This document shows, in pieces, positions 48,001-60,300 of a stretch of DNA of 64,000 bases. How positions within the stretch are numbered: the first letter of the stretch is position 1; each line of letters begins with the position of its first letter. The translations under genes and the position numbers were made by a program. The notes under the pieces were generated by a model that was not told the origin of the DNA, did not search any database, and saw only the letters and a program-made list of their open reading frames with translations. The stretch comes from Nematostella vectensis (lineage: Eukaryota > Cnidaria > Anthozoa > Actiniaria > Edwardsiidae), in contig NC_064034.1 in assembly GCF_932526225.1 (NCBI RefSeq), positions 9,735,387-9,799,386 of the forward strand, given 5' to 3'.

Positions 48001-50753
48001 CCTTTGGCGCGCACGATAACCGGTCGTTTTGCCTACCCATCAAGTTCGCCTGTGATATCGGCCTCGGCTGTTTAATTATGTAGTAATTAATTATTGTATG
48101 TTGTAAGTACCAATGTTGTTGTTGGTTACTGGACATTTTTTTTAGAAAATAAATATTTTAGTTACTGTAGAAAATTTAAAGCTCTAATGCGTGTCTAATT
48201 GTTTGTGTAGGAGGTGCGTAAGATCTGTGACGAGTTCCAGGCGGCTGGTCTCCCTTCTTATCCAAGTGGGATCCCATTCACCTTCTGGGAACAGTACATC
48301 ATGCTGCGTCAACACCTCATGGTCGCCATCATCATCGTGCTTGGCATCACCTTCATTGTGATCGCGGGCTTCTTGTGGAGCGTCTGGACGGCTATCATTA
48401 TAGTAAGTCTCCCGTCTGGACGGCTATCATTATCGTAAGTCTCCCGTCTGGACGGCTATCATTATAGTAAGTCTCCCGTCTGGACGGCTATCATTATTGT
48501 AAGTCTCCCGTCTGGACGGCTATCATTATTGAGAGTGTCCCGTCTGGACGGCTATCATTATCGTGAGTCTCCCGTCTGGACGGCTCTCGTTATCGTAAGT
48601 CTCCCTTCTGAACGGCTATCGTTATCGTAAGTCTCCATTATTGCTCGCTGTGTTTAATTAGCGATGCAGTGCTCGGACCTTAGGAAGTTGCCCTATTTAT
48701 GCAGGTGCATAGTTTACACCCGTGCACTAGATCACCCACCAGAAGTGCTCGTATGGTGGACTTATCCAGTGTTTCTAATGTCTGCTTATTCCACCAGGAC
48801 CTGACGCTGGTCATGATAACGGTCCAGTTGTTTGGATTCATGGGTTTGGCAGGAATCAAGCTCAGCGCTGTCCCAGCCGTGACCCTCATCCTATCCGTGG
48901 GGGTAGGGGTGGAGTTCACTGTCCATATGTGCATGGTGAGTACGCATTGCTTTACTTTTTCCTCCCCTACCCAGGAGTAAGTAATACACATAATATACGC
49001 GTCTTGCACTAAGACATCACGTGTAACATATTGATCGACATGTGACCACTATGTTGCAGGCGTTCCTTACGTCCACAGGGGATCGTAACCACCGCATGCA
49101 GACGGCCATTGAGCACGTGTTTACCCCCATCGTGGACGGCGCGGTATCGACGCTGCTCGGTGTCATCATGCTCGCGGGCTCAGAGTTTGACTTTATTGTA
49201 AGGTAGGTACTGATTAGAGAAGGTGTGTGTAGGTGTTCTAACTATAATCATCAGAAAATAAGGCGAGGTTCCCACTATTATCATTAGGAGTTAATGGACA
49301 GTTCTCACGATTATCAAAAAATGGGGTGAAGTTTATACTATCAATAGAAAATAAGGATAAAACTATTCTGTACATTTTTTTAGCCATGTTACTGAAACCC
49401 TTATTGACATCTGTGAACCGCGAATCACCCAAATCTCTAATTGCCATGTGATTGTTTAACAGGTATTTTTTCCACCTTCTTGCCGCCCTGATTGTCATCG
49501 GCAGTCTCAACGGCTTAATGTTTCTCCCAGTTCTTCTTTCTTTTGCGGGACCTCATCCAGAGGTAAGGGCTATTACCTGGTTTTCTCTCTTTCTATGTCT
49601 GCTCACGGGCTATAGGACAACTTTAAAATATACTTCTTATTCCTATTGAAGCTGGATTTATTCATATCAATCTTTGGGTGACCTTTAAACCCGCTCGGTC
49701 AATCTCTTGGAGGCCTGGGTCTAGGGGCTTTTAGTGAGATACAGATTTGACCAAGCCATCAAGTTCTTCTTGACAAATTTTTGCCTCAAGTCTCAAATTG
49801 ACAGGAATCAGCATTTTTACCATGTTTTCTGGAGTTCAGGGAGTGGGAAGACTTAAGCTCTTCTAAACATGGGCATCCCACAGCTGTCACAAAAACATTT
49901 GTTATTCTCGTTTTCACTTTAGTACCCGATACGGTTTAAGAGTGCTTTAAATATAAATTCGGTAAGGTCGATATCAGTCAAAATCATGCAGAATGACCAA
50001 AATACCCATCCATGTTTATTAAATGACATTTGGTCTTTCAGATAAATACAATATTACGGTTTGAACACCTCACATCAAGCTGATGGAAATGGATTGAAAA
50101 TTTCACTTTTAAGTTTTGGAATAGTTGTAGTTACTTGCTTGCCGATGGAAGTGCTTTGTATGATTTGTAAAGTGGCGGCGTGATTGGCCTCTTAGCACGT
50201 AGGGATGAGGGTATAGGGGTGGGTAGGTAGGAAAACAGGTTCGCCAATGTTATCAAAGTTGTTATCGTCTCGCCACAGACCTTTGAAGTAAAATCGAGTT
50301 TGTATTTTTCAGGTTGAGGAATTACGAGCCCCCGGTACTGCATCATCGGCGGGCTCTCAGCGTGAGCTTCTTCCCAGAAGCAGTTGCAGGCGTGGTACGC
50401 CACCCACAGACTCGCAGCTGTGCATACTTGACGCGAACACAGAAAACGTGCACGATGAGCACTCGAACTCTCGCGGGCGCAGAAAGCACCGCAAGACGCG
50501 GAATAACCGCGTCCCTCGCGCCAATGCGAGCTCGCACATTGACTCAGACTCGTCTAGTTCCACAGTTACTCGAGTCACCGCGACAGCTACGGTCACTGTG
50601 GAGGTTCTTAGGGAGCAACTCGCAGGAACACGGCGCATTCAACCCGCGCGAGATACGGGACGCCCGCGGGATGCGGGACGCTCAGTACGGGACGAACACT
50701 GTCGAGTCGAGATCACAGACCTTGATCTTCAGGAAGGTGACAATGTGAGATGA
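36018..50753 (+). CDS. PTCH: Patched, Hedgehog receptor (12-TM RND protein)
   Basis: Twenty-five coding exons, 1,378 residues, all phases consistent: 36018-36080, 37486-37678, 39825-40014, 40379-40448, 40843-40940, 41018-41141, 41425-41517, 41722-41843, 42055-42193, 42663-42800, 43008-43166, 43487-43576, 43852-43977, 44156-44274, 45464-46136, 46340-46573, 46957-47032, 47166-47422, 47494-47563, 47679-47767, 48211-48402, 48798-48935, 49060-49202, 49463-49562, 50313-50753. TM1 is about residues 54-71. The first ectodomain carries [15 protein letters not shown] and [11 protein letters not shown]. The sterol-sensing domain spans about 395-560 with GLGVDD at 471-476, paired with GVGVE at 1140-1144 in TM10; these are the RND proton or cation-relay positions. 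A cytoplasmic loop of about 210 residues lies between TM6 and TM7, and the tail is about 147 residues. Patched represses Smoothened until Hedgehog binds. A stop codon lies upstream in frame of the chosen ATG. Confidence 0.96.
37133..37141 (-). promoter_or_regulatory. Gli-like site in Patched intron 1
   Basis: TTGGTGGTC differs by one base from the Gli/Ci consensus TGGGTGGTC. It lies in the 1.4-kb first intron, 345 bp before exon 2. Patched is a direct Hedgehog target in bilaterians, so a Gli site would fit, but a single 8-of-9 match is expected by chance at this scale. Confidence 0.25.
41180..41340. repeat. G-tract repeat in Patched intron 6
   Basis: A segment containing CAGGCGTGCACCCAAGATTT and a G run of about 16 near 41304-41318 begins about 40 bp after the exon 6 donor. 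It resembles the C/G-tract dispersed repeats elsewhere in the window. No coding content was recognised. Confidence 0.4.
42353..42542. mobile_element. hAT-like MITE with poly-C tracts
   Basis: CAGGACCGTAGCAGG at the left and CCTGCTACGGCCCTG at the right are inverted repeats with one mismatch, enclosing 190 bp with two long C tracts and CCCC(A)AATATTT motifs. It sits in Patched intron 9. The CAGG...CCTG ends suggest the hAT group. No clean 8-bp target duplication was found. Confidence 0.65.
43365..43486 (+). repeat. Three-copy repeat at the Patched exon 12 acceptor
   Basis: TTCTTGTGTAAC-type blocks start near 43369, 43413 and 43453. Each is followed by a pyrimidine stretch; the second ends CTCCCTACAG and the third is the real acceptor TTTTTCTTGCCCAG. 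The acceptor region has therefore been duplicated in place, and the middle copy could act as an alternative acceptor. Confidence 0.7.
44400..45355 (+). repeat. 35-bp minisatellite with a 245-bp higher-order repeat
   Basis: About 27 copies of a 35-bp unit resembling GTGTGACTTGAGGGGGTTAA followed by ACACACGCATTGCTC, in Patched intron 14. It begins about 130 nt after the donor at 44275. Variant units recur in the same order after seven units: the segment at 44537-44780 is repeated at 44782-45025 almost base for base, a higher-order repeat of 245 bp. The repeated minus-strand 60-codon frames are artefacts. Confidence 0.95.
46255..46351 (+). repeat. Duplicated acceptor junction before Patched exon 16
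   Basis: CAG followed by ATCCTTGTGCTG occurs at 46294-46308 and again, as TAG plus the same 12 bases, at the real junction 46337-46351, a period of 43 bp. The copy includes the first 12 exonic bases and a usable AG. Splicing to the upstream copy would add 43 nt and shift the frame. Confidence 0.8.
46595..46835 (+). repeat. 43-bp tandem repeat after the Patched exon 16 donor
   Basis: About five diverged copies of a unit containing GTCACGATAGCTAGTGACGG and ATGTCATGTCAC, with copies at 46683 and 46726. The array begins about 20 nt inside the intron whose donor is at 46574. It is donor-proximal, but the unit does not include the donor. Confidence 0.85.
48381..48640 (+). repeat. 32-bp minisatellite containing the splice donor
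   Basis: The Patched exon 21 end GTCTGGACGGCTATCATTAT plus GTAAGTCTCC of the intron is the unit. Donors recur at 48403 (authentic), 48435, 48467, 48499, 48563, 48595 and 48627; the copy at 48531 has mutated to GAGAGT. About 22 exonic and 10 intronic bases are copied each time. Use of a downstream donor would add multiples of 32 nt, so only every third copy keeps the frame. Confidence 0.96.
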
Positions 50754-51225
50754 GCATTTCGGAGCATGCGAGGGAATCATGCAAGGGAATCTATCGTCTA
50801 TGGCGCTTGCCATAAATATCAAGTGCTCGACCCTCTGGAATGGTGTCGGATTGGAGTGCTGGAAAATTCGCACTGAAGTAGGTATATCGAGGTAGAAACC
50901 AAGTTTGACTTGTTCAACTAAAACCCAGGGTGGTATCCCAGAGCATGAGAGATTACTGGAATCGGGCGCGTTAACATGTGTGCTACGAATCGGTATGTGC
51001 GCAGGGAGACACTGGACTCGGAAATGTGCGGAATGTATTGGTCCTGGAGACAGCATAAAAATTACTGCGTTCAACAACATGTGCGGGTTAATGAAAAAGT
51101 TACAAAAAATGAAACCAAGAATGAAACCAAGAATGAACCAAGTGCTGGTTTGTTAGCAGTAAAGAGAGACACGTTACAATAAGACTGGCGTTATGGAGTT
51201 AAGTCACTGAACGAAGTGACCGCTC

Positions 51226-51440
51226 AAGGCTGGCTCACACTAGCGACATAGCGACATAACATCGCGCCCTTATGTCCTTATATAACGACATTGACATAAC
51301 GACATAAGAAAAGAAAAACATGTTATTTGTCCTATGCCGTTATGTCTCTGTCGTTATGTCATTATTTTGAACCATTCACAGTTTGAACATAGGAAATAAG
51401 TGTCCGTTACGTCGTTATGTCGCTAGTGTGAACCAGCCTT
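51226..51440. mobile_element. 215-bp MITE with 25-bp terminal inverted repeats
   Basis: The left end starts AAGGCTGGCTCACACTAGCG and continues ACATA; the right end is its reverse complement with one mismatch in 25 bases. The interior is filled with further CGACATAA / TTATGTCG motifs in both orientations, so the element can fold extensively. It has no coding capacity. The family is not assigned because the target duplication is unclear. Confidence 0.8.
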
Positions 51441-52494
51441 AAAAGCTACGCTACATTTTGCGTATATATAATTTATAGTTTTGTATAAAAACAAAAAGCC
51501 AACGAGAGACACTCCGTCAGCTGAATCATGATTAATGATGGGACGTTTACTGTTGAATTCCAGGGATAGTATTTTGAAGGTTTATATTTAAGTTGCCTTT
51601 TATTTCCAAAGCACTGCTGTCTGTATAACGCTTCTAATAGAAATTTCAGTAGCATCGAACGTTTCTTTTACCAGGCTGTTTATATGGGTTAATATGGTTT
51701 CAGACGGTTTTGTCAGTATGAACAAATGAAGTTTTCTGATATATGATGAGTAAAGCTACAACTTGGCTGACTACGAGATATAACAGACAATCTTGTTTTC
51801 TTTCTAATATATAATAATTAGCAATTTGAATTAGCCATGGCCAATGTATATTTATCAATTGAAATTGAAACGATGCTACGCTTGTCTGGATGCCGTTTGT
51901 GTACTGCTTTGCGATACATGTTTCTCTTTTTTTCGTAAGTTCTGCTTGATAACCAGATGGATGAAACTGCGCTGTTTAGTTACTGGCTCGGGGTATATGC
52001 GCCTTATTGTCTGCTTTGTGCGTGTCATCTTTGCAAATACAGGGCAACTTATGTAGGAAAACGATTAGCCTGGAAAATTTGATTAATCGAAACTATTTAT
52101 TCATTGTAAAAAGTCGAGTTTATATAAAAGGAATGTATAAATATGTATACATAGAAATATAATGTCAAGTCATCACAAAGTGTGTTTTTGGCTGTTTAAA
52201 TTCATCTTGTAACCGGGATACCTGTGGAGGCCTCCACCAAGAGGCCTGGGTCGTTGTTACAAGAAACTCCAGGTTGATTGCTCTTTTTTTCAATCAACCC
52301 CGTCTTCTTAATTGAAATCTCCATATATGATTTGAGAAAACACTGGCTATACATGAAGCCAGTACTGTACCTAGCAATTCCTCTTGTTTCTATACTGTTC
52401 TTCTCCAGAAGGAACAGTGTTTGTTAGGCAAAATTCTTAGACAACGAAATTCCCGGAATAAAACAGTGCATCTCATTCCCGAGTTTGTGGCTCG

Positions 52495-52610
52495 TTAGCA
52501 GGCGACTACACAGGGTATTAAGGAATTTTTCGAGTACTCTGCTTTTTCCATATGATACGTGTGACTGTGCACCCCCCCCCCCCACCCCCCCTCAGACAAT
52601 CCTGGGTACG
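52495..52610. repeat. Dispersed repeat with C-tract, copy 2
   Basis: AAGGAATTTTTCGAGTACTC, then a TGCTTTTTCCATATGATACG-like stretch and GACTGTGCACCCCCC, matches the copy near 23640-23760 in the same orientation. It sits in the gene-free region downstream of Patched. Confidence 0.6.
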
Positions 52611-54304
52611 CGCCTGGTTAGAACGGATGTTTTAATATCTACCTCTTGTATTTCCCCAGCCCCTAGCAATAAACCATTACCATACCCTGAATAACGAGTT
52701 GCGCGTATTAATAAATTTTGTATTTTTGCGTACTTCATTCCTACAATACCCTCCGCCACGCACTTCCCGAGAAGATGTCAGTTCATGCCAAGTTGAATAC
52801 TGGCACAACGTGTGTGCGCGGAACTCGTTTTTAACACCTAGTCACACCAGTGAGCATCTACCCTTCTCTTATGACCACAGACGGCATCCGAAAGCATTTG
52901 AATGAGAGCATTTGAATGCTCTCTTGACGGCATTGAATGAAATAAACAAGAGGAGCTGCTTAACCAATGAAACCAGAGTCCATTTTTTTTGTCTTACTCA
53001 CTTCTTATTCTTTGGTAAAAATTTCAACATTTACCAGGATTATATTTCTCGCCTTTGATAAATCTACAAAAGAAAAATATATAAAAATTCTCCATGGCTT
53101 CTTTGTGCAGTTGGCTCAGGCTGAAGTCTATTGGGGCGTTGCTTCATTCCGAATATATTAGTTTCACACGGGCCTGGCCTGAACGTTGTTTAGCGTCTTA
53201 ACCAACAGATCAACACTCTCTTAATGGCTTGGGTGCAACAGAGACTGCATGGCGCGGGGTCTCATTTTACTTCCGATTATAAAACACTTGTATTGTACTC
53301 GTACTTAGACACAGGGCGTTCGCTATTACCGCATTATTTCCACACATCCGGATTAGCCCCAATAGCCCAAGTACCATCGTTCTCTAGAGGATTCTTTACT
53401 GAGTTTAATCTTAAACACAATTTAGAATAAAATTTGAATCATAATTTTTAATATAGTTTAATACCAAGAGACCCACTTTTGGGTACGCATGCTTTTTCGC
53501 GTTCAACGGAACCTGTTCGTGCAACTGTGTGTTCTGTCAACGAGATGCGTAAATTTTCTCGTTCAGTTACGTTTTGAGCTTGCGGGTTTCATTAGTTTAT
53601 TGTAAGCTTCCTTTTTACCCGCCCACTGGGTTTGTGGTTGCAAAATTTAACTATTCCCCCCCCCCCCCCCCAGGGGCCTCACTTCAGAGTTTTCTGGAGT
53701 TTTCTGATACGAGGCATCAGCGCTGCATTAACAAGACAGAGTGTCGCGTTTATACTGAGCTAAGATGATCCTGCAAGACTATCCAAGAGAAACTTGATTC
53801 AGCGAAACGTTATTGCAGATGTGATGTCGTTGACCTATTACATTATTGCTAGATCACACCACAAAAACCTGAGCTTTATTCTGTGGTTGTATACATGCTG
53901 ACAGACGATGTGCGATCGCAATGGGCCCTGCCTTTCTCTCCAAGAAAACTTAACTAATCGTAATAATAAAAACAACCATGGAAAAAAAAGACCCCTGCAT
54001 AAAACTACCTCTACCTCACCAATACATCACGGGCAACTCCCATCACAAAAAACAAACACAGCATCATGTATCCGAAGCCCTAGAGAAGTACCGGCCACGT
54101 GTTGCATTATTTTCCATCCAGCCTAGGCTGAAAGGAGTTTTACCAGGCTTCAACGTAAAGATTCAAGGTTAACCCATCACATTGAGAGCGTACGAGTCGA
54201 CTATCTTGCTAGCAGCAATTTAAGATAATCATTAATTATGAATTAACTAACACACACCGAAAGGTTGGTGCAAAGACGCACGGAGGGTCTTCAACCTTTG
54301 CTAC

Positions 54305-54314
54305 GCGCATGCGC
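54305..54314. promoter_or_regulatory. Orphan NRF1-like palindrome
   Basis: GCGCATGCGC inside a longer alternating CG/CA stretch (ACGCGCATGCGCGCATG). No gene start is recognised nearby; an ATGGCGAGG 13 nt downstream gives only a six-codon frame. It could mark an unrecognised promoter or a non-coding transcript, or be chance. Confidence 0.25.
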
Positions 54315-57300
54315 GCATGATTCTAATGGCGAGGAAGTCGTCCTGACAGTCTGCCGTTTGTATTCCGACAATGCTGCGGATCCTAACATTGATTTGGAAA
54401 ATCTAGAAATATCGTTTATTTATTTTGTCTTGTCAAATTAAGGCAAAGGATGCCTTTTTTCGGTATTGGCCGCAATCTCGGCTTCCTTGGGCAAACCCGA
54501 AATACAAAGAAAATATACCTCTGCTAGAGGGAAAATTTCGGCCATTTCAAGTTTTTACATCAAGTTTCTCGCACTTTCCTCATTCTCGCAATGATTAACT
54601 CTGAAAGACTCGTGTAAAAAAGTATTTCTTTTTTAGAGTATATCTAAAAACTGACAAGACCCGGGCAGTGCAAAAGCGGCTTAGGTGCAATAGATTTGAC
54701 TATAATAATATGCTTTATGGCTATTTTCACTTGTTGAACTAACCGTTTCGTTTGCTAAGCTTTGAAAAAGCAAAGACGTAACTCCAAAAATGATTTTATC
54801 GTTCGAATATGTTCTGATGCCGAAACTATCCATTTTAGAAGTTGCTTGGAAAACGTTATCTGTTCCTTTTTCCCAGGAGGGACAAATCCTTTTTTTCCCA
54901 GCCAGCATTGGTTAGGCATTTTAGCCCATGAATATTGCCCGTAAAACCAATCGCGACAATTTTTTTCCAAGCATCCGCTCCAGCACACCCAAAAAAAATT
55001 CGCAGCACAACTAGTTTGACTCCACAAATTTGCCAGCAGAACCATTTGGGACCGATTTTTTCCCAGCAACCGAGGGGTCTAACATCTTCCTGGCCAGCAA
55101 ACAAACGGGCTGCGGAACAGATATTTTGCAGAACAGATCAGTTTTGTCCCTTGTGCCAAAAAGCGCACTAGAGCTGTTCTCGCATCGTTTCGGCTTATAT
55201 TTTTTCAGTGTAACGAGATAGACAACTAATCTTTGCGCATATGACGCGACTAATGCGAGGATGCATGCTGTCTGGCGTTCTCCTTTTAGAAATGCGTCTC
55301 TCTTCGAACCACATGTCTGAGCTTGGGATTCCATCGCCGCATGCAAACCCGGGAGGTCATCAGAAGGTCGATTTGAGTCTTTGTGTTTGAACCCCCAGGA
55401 GGTCGGGCGCATTTTTGCTTGAGCAAGCTTCACAAATGTGCGAATAGCTGTCTAAACACTCGGCTCCACTCGTGGTTTGAACCAATGAGCCATTTCTGTC
55501 ATCAAGAGAAGAGAAATCTACATTAAAAGGATTATGGTTAACAGAAGTAAAACTCTTTAGTGTGTAAAGTAAGCATGCCTTTGTTCTTGCGAGAGTTAAT
55601 AAGAAAATCAAATGTTATCAATACAATCACCATACCATTCTCGATTCTCGTCTAGGTCGCTAATGTAAACACTCGCATCCCGAAAAGTAAATTACCAAGG
55701 AAGGATGCACTTTTTTTTCTTCCTGTGTCTCCGCAATTTCAAAAACTACCAAACGAAAACAGTAAGCATTGATGCACACAATTGCTGGAAGTTGCTTTTA
55801 AGGGTTTGCCAACAATTCCTTGTATGGTCAACATGGCGAAGTGGTGGAAGCAATACTGGTTGACGTGGGAGCCGTTTGCTGAGGCTTTAGGCATGAAACG
55901 ACTGTTTTAATAAAACACTTTGAGCAACAACAAAAAGTTTGTTATTCTTCAATGTCAACTCGAGAAGGGTATATTAATGTGAGCATCTTTTCTTTACCCA
56001 AGACAGCGAAAAAGCGTGCACCCAAAAATTGGACACAATTTGCAACCAACGGCAACTTATTCTGATCTGAAAAGCAAGAAATTGTAAAGCTTCTTGCAGG
56101 CCTACTCGGGAACCTGACATATTTTGATTATTTTTATTCTCTTTAACCATTTTCTTCTTTAATGTTAATCTCTTTAGCAAGCAACAAGGCTTTAAACAAG
56201 CTATTAAATTCCACTTTCATTTTCTTTTCTAGAGGAATTTTTGGTACCAAACATAGGAAATATTTGTATTGTTATTGAAACGCAATAAATCCATTCCTTT
56301 CAAGACTTTTCCTCATTTTTCCTTTGGCATTATGATCAACTAATACTTGCGAGACTAATCAAACAATCCTTTTTGGTTTGGAAGCAAGGAATCCCATGTA
56401 TGCATATATCGGTCAAACTAATAAGAAAATGGAAAAATAATTAAAGTTTATCAGGAAAGGATATACAGGTAATAAGCAAACGCGAGATGTCATTTTAAAC
56501 GCGGTATACGATTTTAAAGTAATTTTTAGCTTAAGTAATTAAATTTTTTTCACCAGCCTAAGTGCAAGTATTATTTATATTTGTAAAATATATTTGTACT
56601 CGACACATGACATTCGCAGTGGAATCAATAGCATGATCGTCACTGCCTTCAGATATTACTCGGTAAATAACTCGGTGAATGAAATGTCGAAGAGTATCGG
56701 AATAACAGCATCACGGCGTTAAAAATGTATAAAATCCTATGCTTTTATAATCTTTCCGTGCGCTCTGGGATAAAAAGCCTGTGTGATGGTACTTGAAGTT
56801 GTTGTTTTTTATCATGCCCTCAGTCTGTATCCCATACTGAATATTGTGCAATAATAAATAAATAAATAATGAAAAGGTTTTACATTGTTTTTCTGTTCAT
56901 TTTGAGTTTCGTACGAAAGCTTCAGGGGATCTTCTGATCCTTGAAATACAAGTGCCGTAATACTTCCACTATACTTTACATATCTACAAGAGAGTTCTAC
57001 AGAGTGTCTTTTCTTTAATAAACAAGCACTTTAGTGTTCTAACTTGTTGAGCAGTGCTAAGCAATTCATTAGAGTCGAGGAAACCCTGTTATTATTGACA
57101 TTGGCAAAGCACAAGAACCATATGAGTTTAGGGGTATAACAAAAATGAGTAGAAGTATAACAAAGAAAAGACTTTATGAATGCTTCTCATGAGGCATGGG
57201 TTTCTCGAAGCACGTTATCAAGACTCATGACATAAAATTTTCACACAGCAAAAGAAAGCCAAGGAGATACCCTGGTCGATCTGGCACCACCGTCTCATGG

Positions 57301-60300
57301 TGTAACTCACAGCTGGGTTAAAGACGGCTTTCCACACACTTGTCAAAGTTCCTGACTTAACCTAGAGACTCTCGTCTAGATTAAGGGCTAGGGAATTTAT
57401 TCCGTCCGTATTTAACTAAGGCTCGTGGGATCTTTATTGCTGGTTGTATATATAACTCGATTATCATTCTTGGAGAGGAGAGAGGACAATATACGTAAAG
57501 GAAGTTTTCATGCTAGCGAAAAATTTTCCTTTTTTCTCTTTAATTTTATTAGTTGTGCTTAAATTTCTTAGTTGTGTATTTTTCTATTTCAATCCGTATA
57601 CTCGTAATAAACTTAGAGCTCAAAACGAAAAATGAAACCCGGAGAAGAACATTTCAAATGTCTGTATGTTAAATTTCGAATAAAATCGTTACAATCCCAA
57701 ATGTCACTAACACCCTATCGTTATTTTTGAAGATGGATAACGTTGCTCATGGGATAACATTGTGCTTAGTGTTTACTATGATATGGGATATGAAACAAGA
57801 ACTAGTATTTGAGCTGTAAAACATAGTCGCTATATAGTTACCGTAATTCTAATATCCAATGCGTTTTAGATAAAGTCAGGAACTCCCACATCTTTAGAGT
57901 ATTAGATCCTAAGTTCCCCAATATCTTTTGGGAAGCTTCTAAATACGATTTAAAACTTGTTATGTTGTATCTGCACTGCACTGGATATTCATTGTTCTGA
58001 GAAAGCGCCCAATGGCGGCAGAGAAACCGGGCTCCGCACTGGCTGACTAGGTTCTTCCTTTATCTCTCGAATTACTTAGGTTTCTAAGGATATGTTCATA
58101 CTCTACACTCTACTATCAGCTAACCGTCCTTACTTCACCTTTAAGCCCTATTCGTATTCATAACTGAAAACCTTTAGACAGGCGCCAACCCGACTTTCTA
58201 TTCGGAAATTGGTCTCCAGCAATTAATGTCTTACATGGCTGATCAAGTTTGCAAACAATATCCAAAATAATGCTGGGGAGAGGCTTTTAAAAATATTAAA
58301 CAAACGCACATCTTTATCTAATTTGGAAGACATGTAGACGCTGGGCTGTAATAGAGTCCTTTTTTGTGTTTCTCTAAAGACAGTTCGGGATTGATCAAGT
58401 AAATGGTTTATCCCCCTCGCGGCTACAACCTATCTCTACGGTTATTATTCAAGCAAAAACACAAACCGATAGCTAGAGAAAGCAACATCAACAAAAGAGT
58501 ATCGCAATAAAGTTTCTTCCAGCTTTGAGAGAAACAAAGCGTATATAATGCTTTGGAACAAAATAGTCCCAGAAGGAAAGTCTCCAGATATTTACCGGGG
58601 AAATAACCTTGTAAGCTGATAACACATTGGCACCTTTTTCTCTTTTTTCAATTGGCATCTTACAAATAAAGGTAAAGCTTTAATTGATATTTTAATATAT
58701 CGTTTCTTGTACTTTATCAAGACGTAAGAAAAAGAGGCAAAACTTAAGACAGAATGTTTTATTTCAATGCCTTGTCTTTCTAATGGAAAGGCAGTTTGAA
58801 AGTGCACTTAGCTTGGTGCTAGTTCCTCTCATCAGAAACCTGCTGGGTAAGCGGCCTCGCTGTTATCAACACAGCGAGACCTTGCAGGCGCTTGGCCAGT
58901 TCGCCTATAGCGCCCTTCCCACAGGTGTAGCCATCCAACAGCTATATCTTACACAACAACAATCATGTTACTATTTATCAGGTACCACGAAGTCTGAAAG
59001 CTAACATGTCCAGCCTATAATTAAAGTTTTCACTCGTTTTAAAATTACTTTTTGGTGTGGGCTTATTGTGCTTAGAATAAAGTTGATGTTTTGATATTTT
59101 AAGTAATTGGTTATTCATTTTTCAAATGGTTAGTTTTAGGGCGCGAATATAGCACGCGCATCGTTTGTAGGGGCGTTTCTACCGGCGACTTCCAGCCAAA
59201 TAGATCTTTGGCACGGAATCGCGAATTGAAGCTATTATCAAACTTTTATGTTCTAACTTCCTTTCATGGAAAACACGATTGTTACCCCACTCTGCCTAAA
59301 TGAGCTTTTGATACTTTGAGCGGCGTTATCTTTTCCCCGTTTTCTCTTTTTTTATACAAAAATATTTCCAACTGCCCTTAAATAATTGATCAATCTTTTC
59401 AATTTACAGCCTGTAGTCACTATTAACTTTGACCATTGTCTTTTTATTGCACCAAAATTTAAGCTCCCTTAGCTAACATAAATCCTTCCACCCCCTAGCA
59501 ATTCCCACACGTTTAATCTGGTTTCAAAGACAAGAGATTTAACAGCATGGTGTTATGGCTCACGACGTTTTCAAAGCGTTTTTAAGCTTCGCGAGAAAAA
59601 ATATTGATTTGTGATAAAGATCACTTTGGTCACGTGTTTTGTGTCTTGTCAGGAGATAGCAGAAAAGCCATTCTTTTCAGGTCGAATACGTCGTGTTTTG
59701 CTTTGTTTTGTGAGGAATATCTGATCAATTATAGAGCGAGCATTGCAGTAATAAGCTTCTTATCATTTCCCTCGATGTTTGCCGCTTGTGCTCACCCTGC
59801 CCTAGCACGCGTCATAATCTTCAGCGTACAGGGTTGACGGTATTTTTCGTGGAAGCTTAGCTTAAGATAGCGTTCCCTATTATCCATAATTTGACGTTAT
59901 TTACTTCTTCATCCGGTGCGCATTTATGTCCTTTAGCTGGCTAAGTCATAAAGGATATTGCGTGTTTAAAAGATTTAGGTTTTCATTGTGCGCGACCCCC
60001 TTAAAGTCCACCCTGCGCCTTGAAGGTCCTCTAATGAACTACTGAAATTAAAAAAACTTCATTATTGCGCATTCTGTCTCTTGGACTTTCGTAATCAATG
60101 CCGACGGTTCTTGCCGCTAAGGAAACCACATAGCTGTTTTGATTCAAATGAAGAAAACTGCTTTCTTTAAAGCCAACCAATGTTTCTTTTGGTTCAGACT
60201 ATTTTCCAGCTATCGGCACTAACGGGACATTAACACATTTTTTATTTCATTTATTTCGCACCAAATATTAAATCCATTGTAGCAAAAGAATGCGCAAATA

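Noticed and set aside
55011..55433. 140-codon minus-strand open frame in the gene-free region
   Set aside because: It overlaps other frames on both strands, contains no recognised domain and has no convincing start or splice context.
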